Assembly (NCBI GenBank): GCA_012728015.1
Contig: JAAYFY010000048.1
Location: 1-64,000, forward strand
Direction of reading: 5' to 3'
DNA from: Clostridiaceae bacterium
GTDB taxonomy: Bacteria; Bacillota; Clostridia; DSM-8532
Length of the DNA: 64,000 nucleotides
Shown: one piece after another, positions 56,254 through 64,000 of the stretch
How the letters are laid out: each line of letters opens with the position of its first letter
Numbering within the stretch: position 1 is the first letter of the stretch
Made by a program: the position numbers and the translations under genes
Notes under the pieces: generated by a model
Databases searched by the model: none
The model's input: the letters and a program-made list of their open reading frames with translations, nothing else
Told to the model about the DNA's origin: nothing

Positions 56254-59200
56254 ATGGTTCATCCGGTCAAATACGGCAGGACTTCGCGCATGAGTTATGC
56301 CAGGATCAAAGAAATTCTTGATATGCCCAATCTGATAGAAGTTCAGAAGAATTCATACAAGTACTTTCTTGAGGAAGGACTTAAGGAGGTATTGAACGAT
56401 GTATCTCCCATAACAGACTATACCGGCAATCTGGTCATGGAGTTCATCGACTACTCCCTGGAGACCAACAACATCAAGTACACCGTCGAAGAATGCAAGG
56501 AAAGAGATGCCACTTACTGCGCTCCCCTTAAGGTCAAGGTCCGCCTGATCAACAAGGAAACAGGCGAGGTCAAGGAACAGGAAATCTTTATGGGAGATTT
56601 CCCGCTGATGACCGAAACCGGCACATTCGTCATAAACGGTGCCGAACGTGTTATTGTAAGCCAGCTTGTCCGCTCACCGGGCGTTTATTACGCCAGGGAA
56701 AAGGATAAGGCGGGAAATAACCTGTTTTCCAGCACTGTTATCCCTTACCGCGGCGCATGGCTTGAATACGAGACCGACTCCGCAGAGGTCGTTTACGTGC
56801 GCATAGACAGGACCAGGAAGCTTCCCATAACGCAATTCCTGCGCGCTTTGGGATACGGTACTGACGCCGAGATCCTCAATCTCTTCGGTGAAGAATCCAA
56901 GCTGCTTGCCACAATTTCCAAGGACAGCACGAAGAGCAGGGAAGAAGGGCTTTTTGAGGTGTACAAGCGTCTCCGCCCGGGGGAGCCCCCCACCGAGGAG
57001 AGCGCCAGCACCCTTATCAACAACCTGTTTTTTGACTCCAGGCGCTATGACCTTTCCAATGTTGGCCGCTATAAGTTTAACAAGAAACTTTCCCTTGCCA
57101 ACCGCATCAGAAACCATATAGCCGCTGAGGATATCAAGGATAACAATACGGGAAAGGTAATTGTCAAGGCCGGGAGCGAGATTACCGAAGAAAAGGCATG
57201 GAAGATCCAGAATTCAGGAACCAATGTGGTCCACCTGGATATTGAAGGCAAGCCTGTAAAGGTTGTGGGCAACCTCACTGTTGATATTGCCGGGTACATC
57301 AGTTTCGATCCTGCCAGGGCAGGAATCAGGGAAAAGGTACGGTATGATGTCCTCATGGCCATTTTGAAAGAACATAAGAAGGCTGATGAGGAAGATCTCA
57401 TAACTGTGCTGAAGGAGAACAGGGACACCCTTATGCCCAGGCATATTACCAAGGAAGACATCATCGCCACGGTCAGCTATCTTTTCAACCTGGACCATGG
57501 GGTGGGAAATATTGACGATATCGACCACCTGGGGAACAGGCGGCTCCGCTCTGTTGGAGAACTCCTCCAGAACCAGTTCCGTATCGGTCTCGCCCGTATG
57601 GAAAGGGTGGTTCGCGAAAGGATGACCATCCAGGACATCGACGCAGCCACACCCCAGGCGCTTATAAATATCCGTCCGGTCGCCGCGGCCATCAAGGAGT
57701 TCTTCGGCTCCAGCCAGCTGTCCCAGTTTATGGACCAGACCAATCCGCTGGCTGAACTGACCCATAAGCGCCGCCTGAGCGCGCTGGGTCCCGGCGGCCT
57801 GTCCCGTGACCGGGCGAGCTTTGAAGTGCGTGACGTTCACCACTCACACTATGGCCGCATGTGCCCGATTGAAACTCCTGAAGGCCCAAATATCGGGCTT
57901 ATCGGATCATTAAGCACATACGCCCGCATCAATGAATACGGATTCATCGAAACCCCCTACAGGAAGGTAGTGGACGGCAAGGTGACCGAAAAGACCGAAT
58001 ATATGACCGCCGACGAGGAGGATCCATATATCATAGCGGGCGCCAACGAGCCCCTGGATGAGGAAGGACGCTTTATCAACAAGCGTGTCGGCTGCCGGTA
58101 CCAGGACCAGATTATAGAAGTGTACCCGAGCAAGGTCCAGTATATGGATGTTTCACCTAAGCAGCTTGTTTCGGTAGCTACAGCGATGATCCCGTTTCTG
58201 GAGAACGACGACGCGAACCGCGCCCTTATGGGCTCCAACATGCAGCGCCAGGCGGTTCCCCTGATCAAACCGGAAGCGCCCATCATTGCCACCGGGATCG
58301 AGTACAGGGCCGCAAGGGATTCAGGTGTCTGCGTTATAGCAACAAATTCGGGTACCGTGGAAAAGGTGACGGCAAGCGAAATAGTTATCCGTACCGATTC
58401 GGGTACCAAGGATTATTATAAACTCCTTAAATATCAGCGCTCCAACCAGGGTACCTGCATCAACCAGCGCCCCATTGTCAGGAAGGGCGACAGGATTGAA
58501 GAAGGGGATGTGATTGCCGACGGGCCGTCAACCGACAATGGCGAGATTGCCCTTGGCAAGAATGTTCTTGTGGGATTCATGGCCTGGGAAGGCTATAACT
58601 ACGAGGACGCGATTCTGATCAGCGAAGAGCTTGTTCGGGATGATATCTATACATCCATCCATATAGAGGAATATGAATCCGAATCCCGTGACACCAAGCT
58701 GGGACCCGAAGAGATCACCCGCGATATCCCCAATGTGGGCGAGGATTCCCTCAAGGATCTTGATGAGAGGGGGATCATCCGCATCGGCGCGGAGGTGCGT
58801 TCGGGTGATATCCTGGTGGGTAAGGTCACTCCTAAAGGAGAAACCGAGCTTACAGCCGAAGAACGCCTGCTTCGGGCCATCTTCGGCGAGAAAGCGAGGG
58901 AAGTCCGTGACACCTCGCTTAGAGTGCCCCACGGAGAATCGGGCATCGTTGTGGATGTCAAGGTGTTCTCCCGTGAAAACGGCGACGAATTGCCGCCGGG
59001 AGTCAACCAGCTGGTGCGCGTCTATGTCGCGCAGAAGAGAAAGATTTCGGTGGGCGACAAGATGGCAGGACGCCACGGCAACAAGGGCGTCATATCCAGG
59101 GTGCTTCCCATTGAGGATATGCCCTTCCTGCCTGATGGCACACCGCTCCAGATAGTTCTGAACCCCTTGGGTGTTCCGTCCCGCATGAATATTGGGCAGG

Positions 59201-59991
59201 TGTTGGAAACGCATTTAGGTTATGCCGCCAGGGCATTGGGATGGAAGATTGCCAGCCCGGTTTTTGACGGAGCCAACGAGCAGGATATTTTTGAAACACT
59301 TAAACTCGCGAACCTTCCTGAGGACGGAAAAACCATCCTTTACGACGGCCGCACCGGCGAGCCTTTCGACAACAGGGTGACTGTCGGATACATGTACTTC
59401 CTGAAGCTGGCTCACCTTGTCGACGATAAGATCCATGCCCGTTCAACAGGGCCTTATTCCCTGGTTACACAGCAGCCCCTGGGAGGTAAAGCGCAGTTCG
59501 GCGGCCAGCGATTCGGCGAGATGGAGGTATGGGCCCTTGCCGCCTATGGAGCTGCCTACTCGCTCCAAGAGGTCCTCACGGTTAAGTCCGACGATGTTCA
59601 TGGGCGTGTGAAGACCTATGAAGCCATTGTAAAGGGCGAGAATGTGCCCGAGCCCGGCATCCCTGAATCCTTCAAGGTCCTGATGAAGGAATTGCAGAGC
59701 CTGGCCCTGGATGTGAAGGTGTTCAGCGACCAACAAGAAGAGATAGAGATCAGGGAATCGGTCTATGACGACCTGGAGGAACTGGATGTCAATATTGAGG
59801 GCCGTGAGGATGACACTGCGTCATATCTGGACTTAGAGGATGAGGAAACAAAAGACATTATTGACGATGAGTTTGAGATCAGCACCATCAGTGAGGCGGA
59901 ATTCGAAAAAGCAGACGAGCTTAACGAGGACCTGGTGACCAACCTGCTGGGAGCGGGAGACCTGGTCTCAGATGACGATGACGATATATAG
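56254..59991 (+). CDS. rpoB: RNA polymerase beta subunit
   Basis: The 1245-residue catalytic subunit. The rifampicin-binding cluster is intact and wild type: [11 protein letters not shown], then [19 protein letters not shown], with the residues corresponding to E. coli D516, H526 and S531 present. [17 protein letters not shown] and the late [15 protein letters not shown] are also typical. The last 75 residues form an acidic, low-complexity tail ending in SDDDDDI, beyond the conserved C-terminus. GAGGTGAT precedes the ATG at 56254. It is followed after 14 bases by rpoC. It is not preceded by rplJL. Confidence 0.98.
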   Translation: MVHPVKYGRTSRMSYARIKEILDMPNLIEVQKNSYKYFLEEGLKEVLNDVSPITDYTGNLVMEFIDYSLETNNIKYTVEECKERDATYCAPLKVKVRLINKETGEVKEQEIFMGDFPLMTETGTFVINGAERVIVSQLVRSPGVYYAREKDKAGNNLFSSTVIPYRGAWLEYETDSAEVVYVRIDRTRKLPITQFLRALGYGTDAEILNLFGEESKLLATISKDSTKSREEGLFEVYKRLRPGEPPTEESASTLINNLFFDSRRYDLSNVGRYKFNKKLSLANRIRNHIAAEDIKDNNTGKVIVKAGSEITEEKAWKIQNSGTNVVHLDIEGKPVKVVGNLTVDIAGYISFDPARAGIREKVRYDVLMAILKEHKKADEEDLITVLKENRDTLMPRHITKEDIIATVSYLFNLDHGVGNIDDIDHLGNRRLRSVGELLQNQFRIGLARMERVVRERMTIQDIDAATPQALINIRPVAAAIKEFFGSSQLSQFMDQTNPLAELTHKRRLSALGPGGLSRDRASFEVRDVHHSHYGRMCPIETPEGPNIGLIGSLSTYARINEYGFIETPYRKVVDGKVTEKTEYMTADEEDPYIIAGANEPLDEEGRFINKRVGCRYQDQIIEVYPSKVQYMDVSPKQLVSVATAMIPFLENDDANRALMGSNMQRQAVPLIKPEAPIIATGIEYRAARDSGVCVIATNSGTVEKVTASEIVIRTDSGTKDYYKLLKYQRSNQGTCINQRPIVRKGDRIEEGDVIADGPSTDNGEIALGKNVLVGFMAWEGYNYEDAILISEELVRDDIYTSIHIEEYESESRDTKLGPEEITRDIPNVGEDSLKDLDERGIIRIGAEVRSGDILVGKVTPKGETELTAEERLLRAIFGEKAREVRDTSLRVPHGESGIVVDVKVFSRENGDELPPGVNQLVRVYVAQKRKISVGDKMAGRHGNKGVISRVLPIEDMPFLPDGTPLQIVLNPLGVPSRMNIGQVLETHLGYAARALGWKIASPVFDGANEQDIFETLKLANLPEDGKTILYDGRTGEPFDNRVTVGYMYFLKLAHLVDDKIHARSTGPYSLVTQQPLGGKAQFGGQRFGEMEVWALAAYGAAYSLQEVLTVKSDDVHGRVKTYEAIVKGENVPEPGIPESFKVLMKELQSLALDVKVFSDQQEEIEIRESVYDDLEELDVNIEGREDDTASYLDLEDEETKDIIDDEFEISTISEAEFEKADELNEDLVTNLLGAGDLVSDDDDDI

Positions 59992-60005
59992 GAGGCTTAC
60001 GGGCG

Positions 60006-63000
60006 ATGTATGAACTCAATAATTTTGATGCTATAAAGATAGGCCTGGCTTCACCGGAAAAGATCCGCGAGTGGTCAAGGGGAGAGGTAAAGAAACCTGA
60101 AACCATCAATTACAGGACATTGAAGCCCGAACGGGACGGCCTGTTCTGCGAAAGGATTTTCGGGCCTACCCGTGACTGGGAATGCCACTGCGGGAAATAT
60201 AAGAGAGTCCGCTATAAAGGCATTATATGCGACCGATGCGGTGTTGAAGTCACGAAGCAAAAGGTCAGGCGCGAAAGGATGGGGCATATCGAACTGGCGG
60301 CTCCAGTATCCCATATCTGGTATTTCAAGGGCATCCCCAGCCGTATGGGACTGCTTCTGGATATGTCCCCGAGGGCCCTTGAAAAGGTCCTGTACTTTGC
60401 GGCCTATGTGGTTATCGATCCCGGCAGCACACCCCTCGCCCCAAAGCAGGTTTTGACCGAGAAGGAATACAGGGAAAGTGTTGATAAGTTCGGCAGCAAC
60501 TTCCGTGCCGGGATGGGCGCGGAGGCTATCAAGGAGCTCCTGGCCTCATTGGACCTGGATAATATGGCAAAGGAACTTCGCGATGAAGTGGAGAACGCCA
60601 ACGGACAGAAGAAGGTGCGCGCCATTAAGCGCCTTGAAGTGGTGGAAGCCTTCCGTTCTTCGGGGAACAGGCCTGAATGGATGATCCTGGATACCATACC
60701 GGTCATCCCTCCTGAGCTTCGGCCTATGGTCCAGCTGGACGGCGGCCGCTTTGCCACATCCGACCTGAACGACCTCTACCGTCGCGTGATCAACCGCAAT
60801 AACCGCCTGAAAAGGCTTTTGGACCTCGGCGCGCCCGAAATCATCGTGAGGAATGAAAAGAGGATGCTTCAGGAGGCCGTGGATGCGCTGATAGACAACG
60901 GCCGACGCGGAAGACCGGTAACAGGTCCCGGCAACAGACCGCTGAAATCCCTTTCGGATATGCTGAAGGGAAAACAGGGACGGTTCCGCCAGAACCTTCT
61001 GGGTAAACGCGTGGACTATTCGGGACGTTCGGTTATCGTTGTAGGCCCCGAGCTCAAGATCTACCAGTGCGGCCTTCCCAAGGAAATGGCGCTGGAACTC
61101 TTCAAGCCCTTCGTTATGAAGAAGCTGGTGGAGAAGGCTCTTGCCCATAATATCAAGAGTGCGAAGAGAATGGTGGAGCGGGTTAAAACCGAGGTCTGGG
61201 ACGTTCTTGAAGAGGTGATCAAGGAACATCCCGTTCTTCTGAACCGTGCACCTACCCTTCACAGGCTGGGTATTCAGGCCTTTGAACCCGTACTGGTTGA
61301 GGGCCGTGCCATTAAGCTCCATCCACTGGTTTGTACCGCATACAACGCTGACTTTGACGGGGATCAGATGGCCGTCCATGTACCTCTGTCAGCCGAAGCA
61401 CAGGCGGAAGCCAGGTTCCTGATGCTGTCCGCCAATAACCTGCTAAAACCCCAGGATGGAAAACCCGTAACCGTTCCTACCCAGGATATGGTTCTGGGGA
61501 CTTACTACCTGACCATGGAGAAAGAGGCCGAGAAAGACAAGGATGGCAATGTGATCAACGGTGTTACAGGAGAGGGCAAGGTCTTTTCGTCGCCCGAGGA
61601 GGCATTGATGGCCTACCACAACGGTAATGTGAGCCTCCACGCCAGGATAAAGGTCAGAAGAACCATAGAGGTGAACGGTGTCAGGAAATCCAAGGTGATC
61701 AACACCACTGTAGGAAAGATCATTTTCAACAGCGCCGTTCCGCAGAACCTCGGCTTTGTGGACAGGACCAACCTCGAGACCATGTTCGATTATGAAGTCG
61801 ATTTTGTTACAGGAAAAAAGGAACTCGCGAAGATAATCGACCGCTGCATCAAGATCAACGGAACCAATAAAACCGCTGTTGTTCTTGACAAGATCAAGGC
61901 ACTGGGGTTTGAGTATTCCACAAGGGGTGCCGTGACCATTGGTATTACCGATATGGTCATTCCGGAAGTCAAGCAACGTTACCTCGAAGAAACCGACAGA
62001 AAGGTTGAGGAAATAGAAAGGCACTACAGAAACGGCCTTTACAACAAAGAAGAGAGGAAGCGCGCCATTATAACGGCCTGGAGCAAGACCACCGAGGATA
62101 TCAAGAACGCCCTGGTAAACACGCTGGATCGCTTCAATCCCGTATACATGATGTCCCAGTCAGGAGCCCGCGGAAACATCAACCAGATCCGCCAGCTGGC
62201 GGGCATGCGCGGCCTGATGGCCGATACATCCGGCGAAACCATTGAGATTCCTATTCGGTCGAATTTCCGCGAGGGGCTCAATGTTCTGGAGTACTTCATC
62301 TCTACCCACGGCGCCAGAAAAGGCCTTGCTGACACAGCCCTGAGGACCGCTGACTCCGGTTACCTGACCCGCCGCCTCGTGGATGTGGCGCAGGATGTGA
62401 TCATCCGCGAAGAGGACTGCGGCACCGACGAGGGTATAGACGTCCGTCCCATCATTGTCGGCGGGAAGCCCATTGAATCCCTGGCCGAGCGTCTGACCGG
62501 ACGGTATGCCATGGAAGATATAATTGATCCCAAGACCGGAGAGGTGATTGTGGAGGCTGGTGCTCTGATTACTGAAGACATGGCCGAGAAAGTGGAGAAC
62601 GCCGGTGTTAGGAAAGCCAGGATCCGTTCTGTTCTCGCCTGCCGTTCCAAGATCGGCGTATGCGCCCGCTGCTACGGCATCAATCTGGCTGTGGGTGAAG
62701 AGAGTTATGTGGGTGAAGCAGTTGGCTTTATCGCGGCCCAGTCCATCGGCGAGCCGGGTACACAGCTTACTATGCGTACCTTCCATACCGGCGGTGTGGC
62801 TGGTGAGGACATTACCCAGGGTCTGCCGCGTGTTGAGGAACTCTTTGAAGCGCGCAAACCCAAAGGACTTGCTATTGTATCCGAGATTTCCGGAACAGTC
62901 AGGATCAAGGACACCAAGAAGAAGCGGGAAATAGAAGTAATCAACAACGAAACCGGAGAAAGCAAAACCTATCTCATACCCTATGGATCCAGTATCAAGG

Positions 63001-63599
63001 TAGCGGACGGAGATGTGATTGAGGCCGGTGACGAGCTGACAGAAGGATCTGTCAATCCCCATGACATCCTCAAGATCAAAGGAGTGCAGGCTGTCCAGTC
63101 CTATCTGCTCCAGGAGGTCCAGAAGGTCTACCGTCTCCAGGGTGTGGACATTAATGACAAGCATATCGAGGTCATTGTCAGACAGATGCTCAGGAAGGTC
63201 AAGATTGATGAAGCCGGCGATACCGATATGCTGCCGGGAAGCCTGGTGGATATGTTCGAGTTTGAGAGCAAGAACAAGGAAGCTGAGGAAAAAGGCCTGA
63301 GGCCTGCCACCGGAAAGAGGGCGCTTTTGGGTATTACCAAGGCATCCCTTGCCACCGAGTCCTTCCTTTCCGCCGCATCCTTCCAGGAGACCACACGTGT
63401 TCTGACCGAGGCTGCCATTAAGGGTAAGGTTGACCCATTGATCGGGCTTAAGGAAAACATCATAATCGGCAAGCTCATCCCTGCCGGTACCGGTATGTCG
63501 AGATACCGGGATATTGAACTGGAAATCCCCGACTATCAGAACGGTCAGGACAACCAGGACTACCAGGACGACCAGAACGATATGGATGAGGTTGGCTGA
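60006..63599 (+). CDS. rpoC: RNA polymerase beta' subunit
   Basis: The 1197-residue subunit holding the active-site metal. The triad D449, D451, D453 is in NADFDGDQM. The N-terminal zinc finger ([18 protein letters not shown]) and the second one ([13 protein letters not shown]) are complete, and the trigger-loop region with [12 protein letters not shown] is intact. Length is normal for Firmicutes. The C-terminus ends in an unusual Gln/Asn/Asp tail with [17 protein letters not shown] precedes the ATG. A strong terminator follows. Confidence 0.98.
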   Translation: MYELNNFDAIKIGLASPEKIREWSRGEVKKPETINYRTLKPERDGLFCERIFGPTRDWECHCGKYKRVRYKGIICDRCGVEVTKQKVRRERMGHIELAAPVSHIWYFKGIPSRMGLLLDMSPRALEKVLYFAAYVVIDPGSTPLAPKQVLTEKEYRESVDKFGSNFRAGMGAEAIKELLASLDLDNMAKELRDEVENANGQKKVRAIKRLEVVEAFRSSGNRPEWMILDTIPVIPPELRPMVQLDGGRFATSDLNDLYRRVINRNNRLKRLLDLGAPEIIVRNEKRMLQEAVDALIDNGRRGRPVTGPGNRPLKSLSDMLKGKQGRFRQNLLGKRVDYSGRSVIVVGPELKIYQCGLPKEMALELFKPFVMKKLVEKALAHNIKSAKRMVERVKTEVWDVLEEVIKEHPVLLNRAPTLHRLGIQAFEPVLVEGRAIKLHPLVCTAYNADFDGDQMAVHVPLSAEAQAEARFLMLSANNLLKPQDGKPVTVPTQDMVLGTYYLTMEKEAEKDKDGNVINGVTGEGKVFSSPEEALMAYHNGNVSLHARIKVRRTIEVNGVRKSKVINTTVGKIIFNSAVPQNLGFVDRTNLETMFDYEVDFVTGKKELAKIIDRCIKINGTNKTAVVLDKIKALGFEYSTRGAVTIGITDMVIPEVKQRYLEETDRKVEEIERHYRNGLYNKEERKRAIITAWSKTTEDIKNALVNTLDRFNPVYMMSQSGARGNINQIRQLAGMRGLMADTSGETIEIPIRSNFREGLNVLEYFISTHGARKGLADTALRTADSGYLTRRLVDVAQDVIIREEDCGTDEGIDVRPIIVGGKPIESLAERLTGRYAMEDIIDPKTGEVIVEAGALITEDMAEKVENAGVRKARIRSVLACRSKIGVCARCYGINLAVGEESYVGEAVGFIAAQSIGEPGTQLTMRTFHTGGVAGEDITQGLPRVEELFEARKPKGLAIVSEISGTVRIKDTKKKREIEVINNETGESKTYLIPYGSSIKVADGDVIEAGDELTEGSVNPHDILKIKGVQAVQSYLLQEVQKVYRLQGVDINDKHIEVIVRQMLRKVKIDEAGDTDMLPGSLVDMFEFESKNKEAEEKGLRPATGKRALLGITKASLATESFLSAASFQETTRVLTEAAIKGKVDPLIGLKENIIIGKLIPAGTGMSRYRDIELEIPDYQNGQDNQDYQDDQNDMDEVG

Positions 63600-63613
63600 C
63601 AGGAATCAAACAG

Positions 63614-63652
63614 AGCGGGTATCCTGCCACTGCGCAGAATACCCGCTTTTTG
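63614..63652 (+). terminator. rpoBC terminator
   Basis: Nine-base stem AGCGGGTAT / ATACCCGCT with 16-base loop, followed by a run of T residues; 14 bases after the rpoC stop. Confidence 0.9.
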
Positions 63653-63746
63653 TTGTCGGAATTAAGAGATTGGATGTCAGATTCTTCAGCCTAACTGCCC
63701 TTCCAGACCATCTCAAAATGCAGTTATGGTAAGCTATTAAGCGTAA

Positions 63747-64000
63747 CGTTCCTTCCCAGTGCTAATTATGCCGCTTGGTTTTTCTATATACACCAGCATG
63801 TATGAATGCCGGTACATGAGTTTTGCCAGGTTTATGGGTTTTGATAATTTTATAAAGGTTTTATCCAATAAGGATTACTTGATGTCCTTTGGCACAACCT
63901 TCTACGTTAGTCTGATGAGCCTGGCGATATCCCTAACCTTTGGCGTGATTATGGCACTTTGGATTCATAAACGAAAAGGTATCTTTGCTTATTCAATACA
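63747..64000 (+). pseudogene. 5'-truncated sugar ABC transporter permease (MalF/UgpA type), cut by window end
   Basis: The frame open from 63747 to the window end encodes a chain with PLGFSIYTSMYECRYMS, FMGFDNFIKVLSNKDYL and a membrane segment SLMSLAISLTFGVIMALWIH, the pattern of the N-terminal part of MalF/UgpA-like permeases. A stop at 63744 closes the frame before a normal N-terminus; about 15-25 residues of the first membrane helix appear missing. Possible starts GTG 63759 and ATG 63768 have no ribosome-binding site. The stretch is visibly richer in A and T than neighbouring genes. It is either a decayed remnant or a gene with an unusual start; the 3' end lies outside the window. Confidence 0.6.

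Noticed and set aside
62160-63164. 334-residue minus-strand frame opposite rpoC
   Set aside because: Shadow of rpoC with composition typical of reverse-complement reading.

Overview
The window looks like a chromosomal segment of a Gram-positive, clostridial-type Firmicute. The evidence is indirect: strong GGAGG-type ribosome-binding sites, frequent GTG/TTG starts, TTGACA/TATAAT promoters with 17-bp spacers, a CIRCE operator on groESL, a B. subtilis-like ribosomal gene order including L7Ae/YbxF and the KOW protein between map and infA, zinc-type S14, ECF transporter genes after rplQ, type III pantothenate kinase and a glutamate 5-kinase without a PUA domain. Base composition appears near 50% GC, and arginine AGG codons are common. 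I cannot name the genus.

Layout: 1-272, end of uvrA. 431-4808, a WG-repeat lipoprotein and a three-gene operon (DUF39/COG1900, NIL-ferredoxin, UPF0280/COG2122) matching the genetically defined homocysteine-from-sulfide system of methanogens. 5.1-9.7 kb, proB, HU, an unknown protein, birA (apparently without a canonical start codon), a charged small protein and coaX. 9.8-11.9 kb, CIRCE-groES-groEL. 11.9-15.1 kb, a cobalamin riboswitch with terminator and btuF-btuC-btuD. 15.1-17.5 kb, a GH1 glycosidase divergent from an AraC regulator. 17.5-23.3 kb, ybxB methyltransferase and ybxF-rpsL-rpsG-fusA-tuf. 23.5-31.9 kb, lon, an amidohydrolase, tsaE-tsaB-rimI, a noncoding element and a second Lon-family protease. 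32.2-48.9 kb, the full S10-spc-alpha ribosomal supercluster with secY, adk, map, infA and rpoA. 49.0-51.6 kb, an ECF transporter energy module with both ATPases fused in one chain, then ecfT. 51.8-55.8 kb, a small orphan, DUF421, GNAT, ROK kinase, truA and a conserved small protein. 55.9-63.6 kb, rpoB-rpoC with its own promoter. 63.74-64.0 kb, a 5'-truncated sugar ABC permease running off the edge.

The region is mostly a translation/transcription housekeeping island. Its main architectural oddity is that rpoBC is missing from its usual place between ybxB and ybxF and lies about 38 kb downstream, behind truA. A new-looking promoter sits at the vacated junction. rplK-rplA-rplJ-rplL are not in the window. 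Protein-quality genes (groESL, lon, the LonB-like protease) surround the translation genes. Coenzyme genes (birA, coaX, B12 uptake) and the putative homocysteine operon suggest an organism attentive to B12 and sulfur-amino-acid supply.

No tRNA, rRNA, CRISPR array, intact insertion sequence or replication origin was seen. All functional names rest on motif and family recognition by eye; no search was run.
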